Assembly: GCA_905233525.1 (NCBI GenBank)
Contig: CAJOEW010000005.1
Location: forward strand, 1 to 49,401
Origin: an uncultured Synergistales bacterium
Lineage (GTDB): Bacteria > Synergistota > Synergistia > Synergistales > Aminobacteriaceae
Direction of reading: 5' to 3'
Length of the DNA stretch: 49,401 nucleotides
Each line of letters opens with the position of its first letter. The first letter of the stretch is position 1. The translations under genes were made by a program, and so were the position numbers. Positions 17,559 through 26,561 of the stretch are shown here, piece after piece. The notes under the pieces were generated by a model. That model was not told where the DNA came from. It did not search any database and saw only the letters and a program-made list of their open reading frames with translations.

Positions 17559-18536
17559 ATGGATATAGCTTTATCAGGCGAGGCTTTGATTCGTTTAGCC
17601 GGTCAGCACGATGAAAATTTTGAGGCTATCGAGTCGCGTTTCCCTGTTAGTTTAAGTGTAGTTAATGGGATCGTTCGTGTGAGCGGTCCCGATTCCCAAC
17701 CTGTAGAAATCGTTTCAAATCTGTTAAAAGAATTAGCTTCAGTCGCTGAAAAAGGCCATGAAATTTTTACAGCTGATGTACGTTCCGCAATGGACGCTAT
17801 AGCAGAAGGCCATGAATTAAATTTAAGCGCGTTATATTCTGAAATTATATGCACAACTTCACGCGGTAAACCTATCAGAGCTAAAACACCAGGACAAAGA
17901 AATTATTTAAGAGCTATACGGTCAAATGATATATTATTCGCAACTGGCCCGGCCGGAACCGGAAAAACTTATTTAGCAGTATGTGAAGCCGTATCAATGT
18001 TAAAAGCCGGCAAAATAAACCGTATTGTCCTCGTGCGTCCAGCCGTTGAGGCCGGTGAGAGCTTGGGATATCTGCCAGGTGATCTGCGTGAAAAAGTAGA
18101 GCCGTATGTAAGACCGTTATATGATGCCTTTTTTGAATTATTATCGCCTGAAAAATTCGCACGCTATATTGAAAAAAATATTATTGAGCTTGTGCCTTTA
18201 GCTTACATGCGAGGCAGGACGTTAAACGAAAGTTTCATTATTCTCGATGAAGCTCAAAATACAACGCCTAAACAAATGAAAATGTTTTTGACTCGCTTAG
18301 GTTTTGGATCAAAAGCCGTAATCACTGGCGATATAACACAAATTGATCTGCCGGTTAATACGTTATCAGGATTGAAAACAGTTAAAGAAATTCTGAACGG
18401 TATAAAAGGAATTGGATTTATAGATTTAAGTTACGCCGATGTCGTCCGTCATGAAGTAGTTCAAAAGATCGTGCTTGCTTATGAACGTTATGAGGAAAGA
18501 TCCCAAAATGAAATTAAAAATGAAAAAATCAAATAA
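17559..18536 (+). CDS. phoH: PhoH-like ATPase
   Basis: 325 residues, standard PhoH/YbeZ length. Walker A TGPAGTGKTY is near 130 and Walker B FIILDEAQNTT near 230. ITGDITQIDLP is the sensor-like motif. YbeZ-type PhoH proteins act with YbeY in rRNA and ribosome quality control. Starts 6 nt after the carboxyltransferase stop and overlaps the PgpH-like gene by 29 nt. In many genomes phoH is followed by a pgpH-like gene and ybeY. Here ybeY is not in the window. Confidence 0.93.
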   Translation: MDIALSGEALIRLAGQHDENFEAIESRFPVSLSVVNGIVRVSGPDSQPVEIVSNLLKELASVAEKGHEIFTADVRSAMDAIAEGHELNLSALYSEIICTTSRGKPIRAKTPGQRNYLRAIRSNDILFATGPAGTGKTYLAVCEAVSMLKAGKINRIVLVRPAVEAGESLGYLPGDLREKVEPYVRPLYDAFFELLSPEKFARYIEKNIIELVPLAYMRGRTLNESFIILDEAQNTTPKQMKMFLTRLGFGSKAVITGDITQIDLPVNTLSGLKTVKEILNGIKGIGFIDLSYADVVRHEVVQKIVLAYERYEERSQNEIKNEKIK

Positions 18537-20637
18537 GCTTTCGTTTGAAAATAAAAAGCCGTCAAGATTCGCTCTAATTTTTAATAGACTATTCGCTAAT
18601 TTCGCATGGCCTATATTTTTTTTGATGCTGGCAGGAATTTTAATAGTGCTGGCTCAATGGTATTTTTTAAATAGAAAAGGCGAAAGCTTTGCCGTCGGTC
18701 AACCTGCACCGGAAACATACAGAGTAATTACAGCTGTACGTTATGACGATCAAGAGGCTGCTAAAAATTTACGCATAATGATCCGTGACAGTATTGCCGG
18801 AGTTACAGTTAGAGATATCTCAGCAAAATCACGGTTACAGCAGCGCCTCGAAGCTCTGAACGGATCAAAGGCACGCGCGTATTTACCTGAACCTCTTGTA
18901 AAAGCCTTAGCAGCCATGAATGAAATAGACCGCGCCAGAATTTTAAATCTTGCTTATCAAATCGGACGCTCTTATATTGACAGGCTCGAAGCTGAAAAAA
19001 TTTTCATGAATAACACCGTTGAAACTTCGATTTTATGGGATGAGATCAATAAAAATATTACGGCTGTTAATGACGCGAATTTCGTATATCAGATTTTGGC
19101 AGGCTTAGGAAATTTAAATCTCAGGATTGACGGCGAATTAACAGATATTGCTAAACGTGCAGCAGTAAATGATGTTCCAAATATCGATCGAAAATTAGAA
19201 CCAGGCGATGTAATAATTTCAAGAGGCGAGATCGTTACAAAACAGACCGCTAATTTATTACGTTTACAAGGCTATACTGAAGATGTATTCCCGTTATTTC
19301 AATTATGTGTTGTATTTTTGAGCGTGATAATTTTTCCGATCTGGTTAAATATTTTGGGCTGTGTATCAGGCGATAAAGGCGTTTCATGGCGTTGTGTAGC
19401 GTTTTTAATTTTAACGGCATGGATCGGTGAAGTCTTGGCGGCTCGTTTCAGAATACATGGAGCCGGTATTGTGCCAGTAGTAACGCTCGCATATTTATGT
19501 ATAAATGATTACGCGGCATTTTGTATATCACTTATAGGCGCGTCAACAGGAATATTTATAATCACAGGCCAGGCTGTATCAAATTTAAATTTACTGGCTT
19601 TAATGTCAATCGCTGGCGCAACGTTGGGACATCATTTTTTAAGAAATCTTAATATCATGAAGCAGCATATTATTACTCGTGTATTATTCATGTCGCTGTC
19701 AATGACGTTAATAAGAATGTTAATGCTTTATTTTCAAGGGCCTGATCTCACTCGCGACTCATTCAGATTATTTGTGCCTTTAGGAGAATTTTGGCGTATC
19801 ACAGGATTATATTTATTGTACGAAGGTTTAGCGACGTGCTTTGTAGTTTTCATGCTGCCGTCCTTAGAAAATTATATCGGCGTTTTGTCAGTCTTAAGTC
19901 TTCGTGAAGTCAGCCATCCTTCAAATCCTATGTTAAGAGATTTACAGCGCAATGCTCCAGGAACATATCAACACAGCTTAACGATCGCAATGCTGATTGA
20001 AGCAGTCGGTTTAAAACTCGGAATGAATATAAATTTATTACGAGCAGGCGCTTATTATCATGATATCGGAAAATTGAGGCGGCCTTCTTTCTTCGTTGAG
20101 AATCAGGGCGGAGGCTTAAATGTCCATGATGAAATGTCGCCGATGTTGAGCGCAATAACAATTATTTCACACGTCAAGGACGGTTTAGAACTAGCATGGG
20201 AAGCAAAACTGCCTAAACGTATCCGCGATTTTATAGCAGAACATCACGGTACAACATGCGTAAGATATTTTTATAATAAATCAGTTTCAGAAGGCCAGAA
20301 TGTTCAATGGTCATCTTTTTGTTATCCAGGGCCTAAGCCTCAATCACGTGAGACAGCGCTTTTAATGATCGTTGACTCTGTCGAAGCTGCTGTTAGAGCT
20401 GCAAATATACGAGAGCTTGAAAATCAGGATAATAACCGCGGTAAAGGCCAGGGCTATTTAATGATTGAAAAAATTGTACGTCAGGTTATTAACAGCAAAA
20501 TCAATGAAGGCCAATTTGATGAAGCCGGCTTTACATTAAAAGATCTCGCGGTAATCAGACAGACTCTTATTGATGTCCTTATGTCAATGTATCATACGAG
20601 GCACGTTAAAAAAATCGATAAAGAGAAAAAAAGCTAA
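18508..20637 (+). CDS. pgpH: 7TM-HD domain protein, PgpH-type cyclic-di-AMP phosphodiesterase
   Basis: 709 residues from ATG 18508; the track start at 18475 lies further inside phoH and GAGG is 12 nt before 18508. A first membrane segment (WPIFFLMLAGILIVLAQWYF) is followed by an extracytoplasmic domain to about 260 and a seven-helix membrane block to about 455. The cytosolic HD domain has GTYQHSLTIAMLIEA, the YHDIGKLRRPSFF metal site near 517, and IAEHHGT. PgpH-type proteins cut c-di-AMP to pApA. Following phoH directly is the conserved gene order. c-di-AMP as the substrate is family inference. Confidence 0.9.
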   Translation: MKLKMKKSNKLSFENKKPSRFALIFNRLFANFAWPIFFLMLAGILIVLAQWYFLNRKGESFAVGQPAPETYRVITAVRYDDQEAAKNLRIMIRDSIAGVTVRDISAKSRLQQRLEALNGSKARAYLPEPLVKALAAMNEIDRARILNLAYQIGRSYIDRLEAEKIFMNNTVETSILWDEINKNITAVNDANFVYQILAGLGNLNLRIDGELTDIAKRAAVNDVPNIDRKLEPGDVIISRGEIVTKQTANLLRLQGYTEDVFPLFQLCVVFLSVIIFPIWLNILGCVSGDKGVSWRCVAFLILTAWIGEVLAARFRIHGAGIVPVVTLAYLCINDYAAFCISLIGASTGIFIITGQAVSNLNLLALMSIAGATLGHHFLRNLNIMKQHIITRVLFMSLSMTLIRMLMLYFQGPDLTRDSFRLFVPLGEFWRITGLYLLYEGLATCFVVFMLPSLENYIGVLSVLSLREVSHPSNPMLRDLQRNAPGTYQHSLTIAMLIEAVGLKLGMNINLLRAGAYYHDIGKLRRPSFFVENQGGGLNVHDEMSPMLSAITIISHVKDGLELAWEAKLPKRIRDFIAEHHGTTCVRYFYNKSVSEGQNVQWSSFCYPGPKPQSRETALLMIVDSVEAAVRAANIRELENQDNNRGKGQGYLMIEKIVRQVINSKINEGQFDEAGFTLKDLAVIRQTLIDVLMSMYHTRHVKKIDKEKKS

Positions 20638-20658
20638 TTCAAGAAATATTTTTAATTG

Positions 20659-20667
20659 TGCTATTAT
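20659..20667 (+). promoter_or_regulatory. Extended -10 upstream of the solute-binding protein
   Basis: TGCTATTAT fits TGn plus a TATTAT -10, in the 82-nt gap after the PgpH-like gene. No clear -35. Confidence 0.35.
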
Positions 20668-20719
20668 TTCCGCGTTTTAATTTTTTAAATTCAATTTCTG
20701 ATTTAACAGCGGAGGTATC

Positions 20720-21730
20720 ATGAAAAAGTTTAAGATTTTTGCTGCGTTGCTTTTTGTGTTTTGTCTTAATGCCGGTGCTTTATGGTGTGAAGAAGTCGTC
20801 ACAGCTTACACAACTTTAGAGGCATCGCTTGCTCAAAAATTATTCGCGGCATTCGAAGAAGAAAGCGGCATCAAAGTTAATTGGGAACGTTTGTCAGGCG
20901 GTGAAGCGATCGCACGTCTTGAATCTGAACGCGAAAAACCTAAGGCTTCAATTTGGGTTGGCGGTGTCGGTACTCAACACGTTGAAGCAAAATTACGCGG
21001 CCTGTCTGAACCTTACCGTTCAAAATTTGCGTTTAGTATTCCTGCAATGTATAGAGACAATGAAAATTATTGGACTGGTCTTTACGTTGGGCCGATATGC
21101 TTCTGTATCAACAAGAACAGCGCTGTAGATTTGAATTTGCCCACGCCTCGCACCTGGTCTGATTTAATAGCTCCTGTTTACGATAAAAAAATCCGTATGG
21201 CTCATCCAAGTACTTCAGGAACAGGCTATAACGTTATTACGACTTTGATACGCGTGAATAAAGGCGACGAGGAAAAAGCATTTGAATATTTTAAAAAGCT
21301 TAATAATTCCATCGAAAGATATACACGCTCAGGCTCTGCTCCTGGTAAAAGCTGCGTATCCGGTGATATTCCGTTAGCTATAGGATACTTTGATGATCTC
21401 GTCAGGGCAAAAGCTCAAGGCGCTCCTATTGAAGTTATTGTACCGGAAGACGGAACAGGATTCGAAACGGCTTCAATGTCATTATTAAAAGGCGCTCCTG
21501 AACCTGATAACGCGAAAAAACTTTATGACTGGATCTTAGGTGAAAAGGCCATGAATATTATCGCCGGCGATTACGTTATACCATTGTCTAAAAAAGCTAA
21601 ACCTCTTGAAACTGGATTCTCGCTCGCATGGCTGAATCTCGTTGAACAAGATGATAAATGGGATGCTGAAAACAAAGAACGCTTAATTAAACGCTGGATC
21701 GATGAAATTTCACCGGTGCCCGAAAATTAA
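20720..21730 (+). CDS. ABC transporter substrate-binding protein, Fe3+/family 1 type
   Basis: 336 residues. Signal peptide MKKFKIFAALLFVFCLNAGALWC, then EEVVTAYTTLEASLAQKLFAAFEEESGIKV, the start of FbpA/FutA-type binding proteins. FCINKNSAVDLNLPTPRTWSDLI and HPSTSGTGYNVI are strongly characteristic of the group that binds ferric iron, or in relatives phosphonates, thiamine or spermidine. The ligand cannot be set from sequence. No permease or ATPase gene is near, so it is an orphan or shares a transporter elsewhere. GGAGG is 7 nt before the ATG, and a strong terminator follows. Confidence 0.88.
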   Translation: MKKFKIFAALLFVFCLNAGALWCEEVVTAYTTLEASLAQKLFAAFEEESGIKVNWERLSGGEAIARLESEREKPKASIWVGGVGTQHVEAKLRGLSEPYRSKFAFSIPAMYRDNENYWTGLYVGPICFCINKNSAVDLNLPTPRTWSDLIAPVYDKKIRMAHPSTSGTGYNVITTLIRVNKGDEEKAFEYFKKLNNSIERYTRSGSAPGKSCVSGDIPLAIGYFDDLVRAKAQGAPIEVIVPEDGTGFETASMSLLKGAPEPDNAKKLYDWILGEKAMNIIAGDYVIPLSKKAKPLETGFSLAWLNLVEQDDKWDAENKERLIKRWIDEISPVPEN

Positions 21731-21754
21731 AAAGACTCATTAAAAAATTTCACG

Positions 21755-21789
21755 CAGGGGAAAATTTCGACATTATCCCCTGTTTTTTT
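21755..21789 (+). terminator. Rho-independent terminator after the binding protein gene
   Basis: CAGGGGA (21755-21761) pairs perfectly with TCCCCTG (21776-21782), followed by seven T. Confidence 0.9.
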
Positions 21790-21843
21790 GTGTTTAAATA
21801 TATAAATAATAATTGCGCTCAAAAAAGAAGGTTGTGTTTTATT

Positions 21844-22338
21844 TTGCAAGGTGTAGAAATAAATTTACAGCAAATGCTCGACAGAAGGGAATTGCGCTCG
21901 CATCAACAACACGAATTTTTAATCAAATATTCATGTCCGCTGATATCATTCTCGATGAATATTCCAGGACCAATAAAAACTAATGAGCTTATAAAAAAAG
22001 CTTTCACGTTCGGAAAAATTAAATTACTCGAAAAATTAAAGCCGTTCAAAATTTTAAACGCTCTCGAAATTCACGAAGATACAGGCGATGAATTATTATT
22101 ATCAGTCAACGGCAATGCAGGCAATCTGAAAAATATAGCCGTTGAAATTGAAAATGATTCGCCGGCTGGAAGATTATTTGATATCGATGTTATAGACGTT
22201 GACGGAAAAAAATTATCGCGCGAGAATTTCAGAAAGTGCCTTTTATGCGATAAACAAGCTCAAGATTGTGCACGCTCAAGAAATCACAGCGTTAAAGAAA
22301 TGCAAATCGCCGTCGAAAAATTATTATCGGCGTTATAA
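21844..22338 (+). CDS. citX: CitX-like citrate lyase holo-ACP synthase (phosphoribosyl-dephospho-CoA transferase)
   Basis: 164 residues from TTG 21844. The track start at GTG 21790 sits at the end of the terminator T-run and is unlikely. LQQMLDRRELRSHQQHEFLIKYSCPLISF, then SMNIPGPIKTNELI, follow the CitX layout (RE-R-Q-L, then LNIPGPxK). The C-terminus CLLCDKQAQDCARSRNHSVKEM matches the Cys-rich R-x-H region of the family. CitX attaches the prosthetic group to the citrate lyase acyl carrier. No citD, citE, citF or citC is in the window. The SD (GAAGG) is weak and 12 nt upstream. It is followed by cheV after 41 nt. Confidence 0.82.
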   Translation: MQGVEINLQQMLDRRELRSHQQHEFLIKYSCPLISFSMNIPGPIKTNELIKKAFTFGKIKLLEKLKPFKILNALEIHEDTGDELLLSVNGNAGNLKNIAVEIENDSPAGRLFDIDVIDVDGKKLSRENFRKCLLCDKQAQDCARSRNHSVKEMQIAVEKLLSAL

Positions 22339-22379
22339 TTTACTCGTAATATAAAAAATTACGGAGGTCATCTTTCAAA

Positions 22380-23291
22380 ATGGAAACAAAAGGAACTGTA
22401 GCCGCAGCTAGCAGAAAATGGGAAGTTGTAATTTTTACGCTAGGTAAAGAAGCTTTTGCAATAAACGTTAATAAAACACGTGAGATATTGCGCTGGACTG
22501 GCTGCCGTCCTGTTCCTACGACTACACCGGCCTTCGTTGGTATAACTACCGTACGTGAGACGACATTGCCGCTGATAGATTTGAGAATATTTTTAGGTAT
22601 TCAATCCGCCGTGCCGATGAATCAAACAAAAGTAATGATCGTTGAATTTAATGACATTAAGCTTGGTTTTCTGGTCGATGGCGTTGAAAGAATCAGACAG
22701 GTTAACGCCGATGATCTTGACGCTTCAAAAATGCGCGGTGTGTCTTTAAAATGGGTGTTGTATATCGTTCGTAAGGACGCGCGGAATATTTTATTATTAG
22801 ATTACGAAGCCATAATACAAGAAACAGCACCGGCCGTCGCAAAACACATGTTCGATCAGTCTAAATTAAATGCCTTTCACAAAGTTATCGGCCATGTCGA
22901 AGACTTTCATATATTGGTCGCTGATGATTCGCCTTTATTACGTCAACAGACTTGCGACGTATTGAAACAATCAGGATTTTTAAGCGTTTATCCGGTTAAA
23001 GACGGCGCGGAAGCAAGAGAATTATTATTAGGCAAGAGCGAAAATTTTGATTTGCTTGTGTCTGATATTGAAATGCCTATGCTGGATGGCGTTAGCCTCG
23101 TTGAAGCACTAAGACAAGACAAACGCACCGTAGATATGCCCGTAATATTATTCTCGTCCATAATGGTTAAAGACGTTTTAGACAGAGCAGAACAATTAAA
23201 AATTATTCACGTCCTTAAACCTGATATATACAAGCTCGTTGAAGAAGTATCGAAACTTTATAAGGAGTTCAGAAAACGCAGAGCATTTTAA
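22380..23291 (+). CDS. cheV: Chemotaxis protein CheV (CheW-receiver fusion)
   Basis: 303 residues. Residues about 10-155 are a CheW domain (VVIFTLGKEAFAINVNKTREIL, ITTVRETTLPLIDL), which docks to receptors and CheA. Residues about 175-298 are a receiver domain: acidic pair in ILVADDSPLLR, phospho-acceptor Asp in LLVSDIEMPMLDG, Ser in VILFSS and the conserved Lys in LKPD. CheV acts as a phosphorylatable adaptor. GGAGG is 12 nt before the ATG. Its stop overlaps that of the convergent flavoprotein within a shared TTAA. A second adaptor, cheW, is at 33091. Confidence 0.95.
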   Translation: METKGTVAAASRKWEVVIFTLGKEAFAINVNKTREILRWTGCRPVPTTTPAFVGITTVRETTLPLIDLRIFLGIQSAVPMNQTKVMIVEFNDIKLGFLVDGVERIRQVNADDLDASKMRGVSLKWVLYIVRKDARNILLLDYEAIIQETAPAVAKHMFDQSKLNAFHKVIGHVEDFHILVADDSPLLRQQTCDVLKQSGFLSVYPVKDGAEARELLLGKSENFDLLVSDIEMPMLDGVSLVEALRQDKRTVDMPVILFSSIMVKDVLDRAEQLKIIHVLKPDIYKLVEEVSKLYKEFRKRRAF

Positions 23292-24517
23292 TCCGCGCTT
23301 CCTGCTGTGTATCCTGTTGACCAGCACATCTGTAAATTAAAACCTCCTGAAGGCCCATTGAGATCTAACGCTTCGCCGGCAATGTATAAATTTTCACAAA
23401 GCTTTGATCTCATTGTGGCGGGATCGATCTCGTTTAAATCAACTCCTCCACGTGTAACAAGCGCATTTTTATAACTCCATAGGCCGTTAATGTGAAATTT
23501 AATGCTCTTTAATAATTCTACTGTCGATAAGATTTCCTCGTCCGAAATATATTCAATCGGCTTATCGTGCGGAACGTCTGATAATTCTAATACCACCGGC
23601 AGCATTTTCGCAGGCACTAATAAACGCATTAAGCCTCCGAATTTTCTTTGACCTGAATATTTTTTGATCTCGCGCTTGATTCTGTTCGTTAATATCTCGT
23701 TCGATAACGTAGGCTTTAAATCAAGTTCAAAAATTATTTCGCCGTGCCAGTCAGGAATTTTTGAGCTTAAGTCCATTATTATAGGGCCGCTTAATCCAAA
23801 ATTCGTGAATTCCATTTCGCCGAACCGTTCATCAATTTTTTCGCCGTCTAATAATACATTTATTCTCACGTTACGAAGATCACAGCCTTTCGCAAGCTTC
23901 ACCCATGTTTCACGAGTCTTAACAGGTACGAGCGCAGGATATGTCTTTATGATTTTATGTCCTGCCTGCATTGCAAATTTATATCCGTCGCCGGTTGAGC
24001 CTGTGTCCGGAAATGATAGGCCGCCTGTCGCAATAATATATTTATCCGCGTGAATTTCATCGTTACTCGTTATCAAGTAATCTATTCTGGAATTTTTAAC
24101 CTTCAATGACTGCACAGGAGTTTCACGAAAAATCCAGACACCATTTTTTTTACAGAGTTTTAATAATACGTTTAATATTCTTTGTCCTCCGCCTTCTGTT
24201 GGAAAAATTCTTTTGCCGCGCTCTTTAACGGTTTTGACTCCTTCACGCTCAAAGAATTTAATTACATCGGACGGACTGAATTTTTTAAAAGCCTGTTCTA
24301 AAAATTTTCCGTTATCACCATATTTTGACAGGAATATATTTAAATCCTCTTCACCGTTCGTAAAATTACAACGTCCGCGCCCTGCCAATAAAATTTTTTC
24401 GCCTAAGCCTGAATTTTTTTCAAGTATTAAAACCTTTTGACCTAACGATGACGCACGAACAGCAGCCATTAAACCAGAAGCTCCTCCGCCGATTATTACC
24501 GTATCAAATTTCTGCAT
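23288..24517 (-). CDS. FAD-dependent oxidoreductase, HI0933/BaiN family
   Basis: 409 residues, normal for the family. Dinucleotide-binding VIIGGGASGLMAAVRA is at the N-terminus; GRGRCNFTN near 45 is the hallmark of HI0933-like flavoproteins. IIATGGLSFPDTGSTGDGY and TNFGLSGPIIMDLS mark the middle. The C-terminal LYIAGEALDLNGPSGGFNLQMCWSTGY closes the FAD site. The true substrate of most members is unknown; BaiN acts on bile acids in some gut clostridia, which does not transfer by homology alone. Divergent from tolC; convergent with cheV. Confidence 0.92.
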   Translation of the reverse strand: MQKFDTVIIGGGASGLMAAVRASSLGQKVLILEKNSGLGEKILLAGRGRCNFTNGEEDLNIFLSKYGDNGKFLEQAFKKFSPSDVIKFFEREGVKTVKERGKRIFPTEGGGQRILNVLLKLCKKNGVWIFRETPVQSLKVKNSRIDYLITSNDEIHADKYIIATGGLSFPDTGSTGDGYKFAMQAGHKIIKTYPALVPVKTRETWVKLAKGCDLRNVRINVLLDGEKIDERFGEMEFTNFGLSGPIIMDLSSKIPDWHGEIIFELDLKPTLSNEILTNRIKREIKKYSGQRKFGGLMRLLVPAKMLPVVLELSDVPHDKPIEYISDEEILSTVELLKSIKFHINGLWSYKNALVTRGGVDLNEIDPATMRSKLCENLYIAGEALDLNGPSGGFNLQMCWSTGYTAGSAD

Positions 24518-24574
24518 GTGTTGAAAAAATTTTCTCCTTTATGAAAATATAAGCTAGCTTCTCGATTAGTATAG

Positions 24575-24580
24575 TATAAT
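24575..24580 (+). promoter_or_regulatory. -10 element of tolC
   Basis: TATAAT 31 nt before the tolC ATG in the 94-nt divergent gap. No clear -35 at the usual distance. Confidence 0.4.
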
Positions 24581-24611
24581 TTCAAAAAATCTTGCTGTAA
24601 GGTGAATTTTT

Positions 24612-25976
24612 ATGCGTCAATCAAAAATACTCTCATATATAATTCTCGCCTGTACTGTTTTTTTCAATGGTACAGCGTCGGCTTCCGTCTCAATGGATTT
24701 ACAACAGTATATACGCGAAATTCTGTTAAATAATCATTCGTTAAGATCAGCTGTAAAATCTGTCGAAGCCGGTTATTATTCTGTATTAGCTGCTGTCGGT
24801 AATCAACGCACACAAGTTGGAGCATCGGCCGGTTTTAATTGGATATCTAAAACGCCTGACAAATCTGGTTACACATCAGGTAATGTAATGCTTTCATTAA
24901 CACAGGCTATAGACATCGCAGGAGGAATTTTTACGCTTGACCAGCAACAAAATATACTTGGCTATGAAATTTCACGCGCTCAATTTAATGCTAACGTCAA
25001 TTCGTTAATCGCCACCGCTGAAGAAACTTGGTGGTCAGCTGTTCTCGCTCGTGAAAACGTAAAATTACAACGCGAAATATTATTACAACGTTCAGAGAAT
25101 CACAGAGTAACGCTTGAAAAATATAATCAAGAGCTTGTCCCAAGATTAGACGTTGTCAGAAGTGAAGCTCAAGTCGTTGCGGCTGAAACCACTGCTAAAA
25201 ACGCTGAAACAACTTATCAAAATTTACTCGCAAATTTATCGTTCTTAGTTGGCGGCCTCGATATCGAACCAATAAATGAAGATCTTCGAGTGCCTGAATT
25301 TGATGTAGAAGTAAATTACGAAGAAGCTTTACAATACAGACCTGATGTTATCGCCGCAAGATTAACAGTTGACCGCGCAAACATCGTGAAAAAATTAACG
25401 GCTAAAGGTTTATCACCGACATTAAATTTTTCATTAGCCGTAACTCCATGGTCTGATCCTTCAACGTCAACAACTCCTAATAGTCACGAAGTCATGGCCG
25501 GATTTAATTTTTCGCTTCCGATTTTTGACGGCAATAAAACAAAATACAGCGTTATGAATTATGACAGACTCGTACAAGCTGCTGAAGCTAATTTATTATC
25601 ATTACATGAACAGACGCGGCTTGATATTGCTCTGGCGTTAAATAACTGGAAGGACGCTTCAGCCTCCGAACAAGATAAAAAAAGACAAGTCGAACGCTCA
25701 GAGGAAGAATTAAGAATTACAGAACTAATGTACGCCGAAGGAATGGGAGCACAGATCGATTTAATCAACGCTCAAACGGCTTATCAGTCTGTCAGAACTG
25801 AATATCTTGACTCGATCAAAAATATGTATGTCGCTCTTGTTGATTTAAGGCGCGCGCTCGGTGTTTATTCTCCTGATGAAAACGGCGACTGGAATGAGGC
25901 TAAAATGCTTTATAAAAAAGGCAATGATGTAATTGGCGAAACAGGTTTAAAAACTTTACGAAAGGACTCTAAATAA
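24612..25976 (+). CDS. tolC: Outer-membrane efflux protein, TolC family
   Basis: 454 residues. Signal peptide MRQSKILSYIILACTVFFNGTASA. Two repeated outer-membrane efflux (OEP) halves: the first from MDLQQYIREILLNNHSLRSAVKSVEAGYYSVLAAVG, the second from VNYEEALQYRPDVIAARLTVDRA. Long helical stretches (KLQREILLQRSENHRVTLEKYNQ; ALALNNWKDASASEQDKKRQ) form the periplasmic tunnel. It proves an outer membrane in this organism. No adaptor or pump gene is adjacent, so its partner is unknown. SD AAGGTGA is upstream. The stop overlaps the next start (TAATG). Confidence 0.92.
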   Translation: MRQSKILSYIILACTVFFNGTASASVSMDLQQYIREILLNNHSLRSAVKSVEAGYYSVLAAVGNQRTQVGASAGFNWISKTPDKSGYTSGNVMLSLTQAIDIAGGIFTLDQQQNILGYEISRAQFNANVNSLIATAEETWWSAVLARENVKLQREILLQRSENHRVTLEKYNQELVPRLDVVRSEAQVVAAETTAKNAETTYQNLLANLSFLVGGLDIEPINEDLRVPEFDVEVNYEEALQYRPDVIAARLTVDRANIVKKLTAKGLSPTLNFSLAVTPWSDPSTSTTPNSHEVMAGFNFSLPIFDGNKTKYSVMNYDRLVQAAEANLLSLHEQTRLDIALALNNWKDASASEQDKKRQVERSEEELRITELMYAEGMGAQIDLINAQTAYQSVRTEYLDSIKNMYVALVDLRRALGVYSPDENGDWNEAKMLYKKGNDVIGETGLKTLRKDSK

Positions 25977-26512
25977 TGCCTGACAGGAAAAATTACAACG
26001 TAACATCATTTTTAAAAGCGTCGTTAATTATTATGGCGCTTGTTTTAAATATTCCTGATACGTCATGTGCCGATGATACACTTTCAAAATCACAGGCTTC
26101 GAGAATTTCAAGACTATTCATGAAAAAAAACCATCGATTGACTCAAAAAACTGCTGACTCATATGCGCAATATATTATTAACGCTTCGTCTAAATTTAAA
26201 GTTAATCCGTATTTGATCGCAGCCTTGATTATTAACGAAAGTACAGTTAATGCGAAAGCCGTGTCAAAGGGCGGTGATTACGGTTTAATGCAGGTGCGCT
26301 ATAAAGTTCACAGCAAAACTTTGAAACAAAAATACGGAGTCAAAAGTGCCAGAGGATTATTTGATCCTAGAATAAATATTTTATACGGCACTGAAATTTT
26401 ATCTGACTGCGTGAAACGTGCTAAAGGTAACATGGCCAGAGGCGTTTTATATTACAGCGCAGGTAATAAAAAGCTCGTTGAAAAAGTCAGAAAAACGTTA
26501 AAGGAGTTTTAA
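25976..26512 (+). CDS. Periplasmic lytic transglycosylase, SLT domain
   Basis: 178 residues. N-terminal hydrophobic segment (FLKASLIIMALVLNIPDTSCA) is a signal peptide or anchor. The goose-lysozyme-like SLT domain covers about 55-178, with the catalytic Glu in INESTVNAKAVSKGGDYGLMQV near residue 87 and FDPRINILYGTEIL after it. It cleaves peptidoglycan glycan strands to 1,6-anhydro ends. Start by TAATG overlap with tolC, so the two are co-translated; a transglycosylase could open the wall for TolC-type assemblies, though that link is inference. Confidence 0.9.
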   Translation: MPDRKNYNVTSFLKASLIIMALVLNIPDTSCADDTLSKSQASRISRLFMKKNHRLTQKTADSYAQYIINASSKFKVNPYLIAALIINESTVNAKAVSKGGDYGLMQVRYKVHSKTLKQKYGVKSARGLFDPRINILYGTEILSDCVKRAKGNMARGVLYYSAGNKKLVEKVRKTLKEF

Positions 26513-26561
26513 AAAATATCTGCTCTGAAAATTACATGAAGGAGAAAATTTTTTATTTATC

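Noticed and set aside
21790-21843. Track start of citX at 21790
   Set aside because: It begins at the end of a terminator T-run and has no SD; TTG 21844 aligns with the family start.
23664-24053. 129-codon plus-strand ORF
   Set aside because: Antisense to the well-supported HI0933-type flavoprotein.
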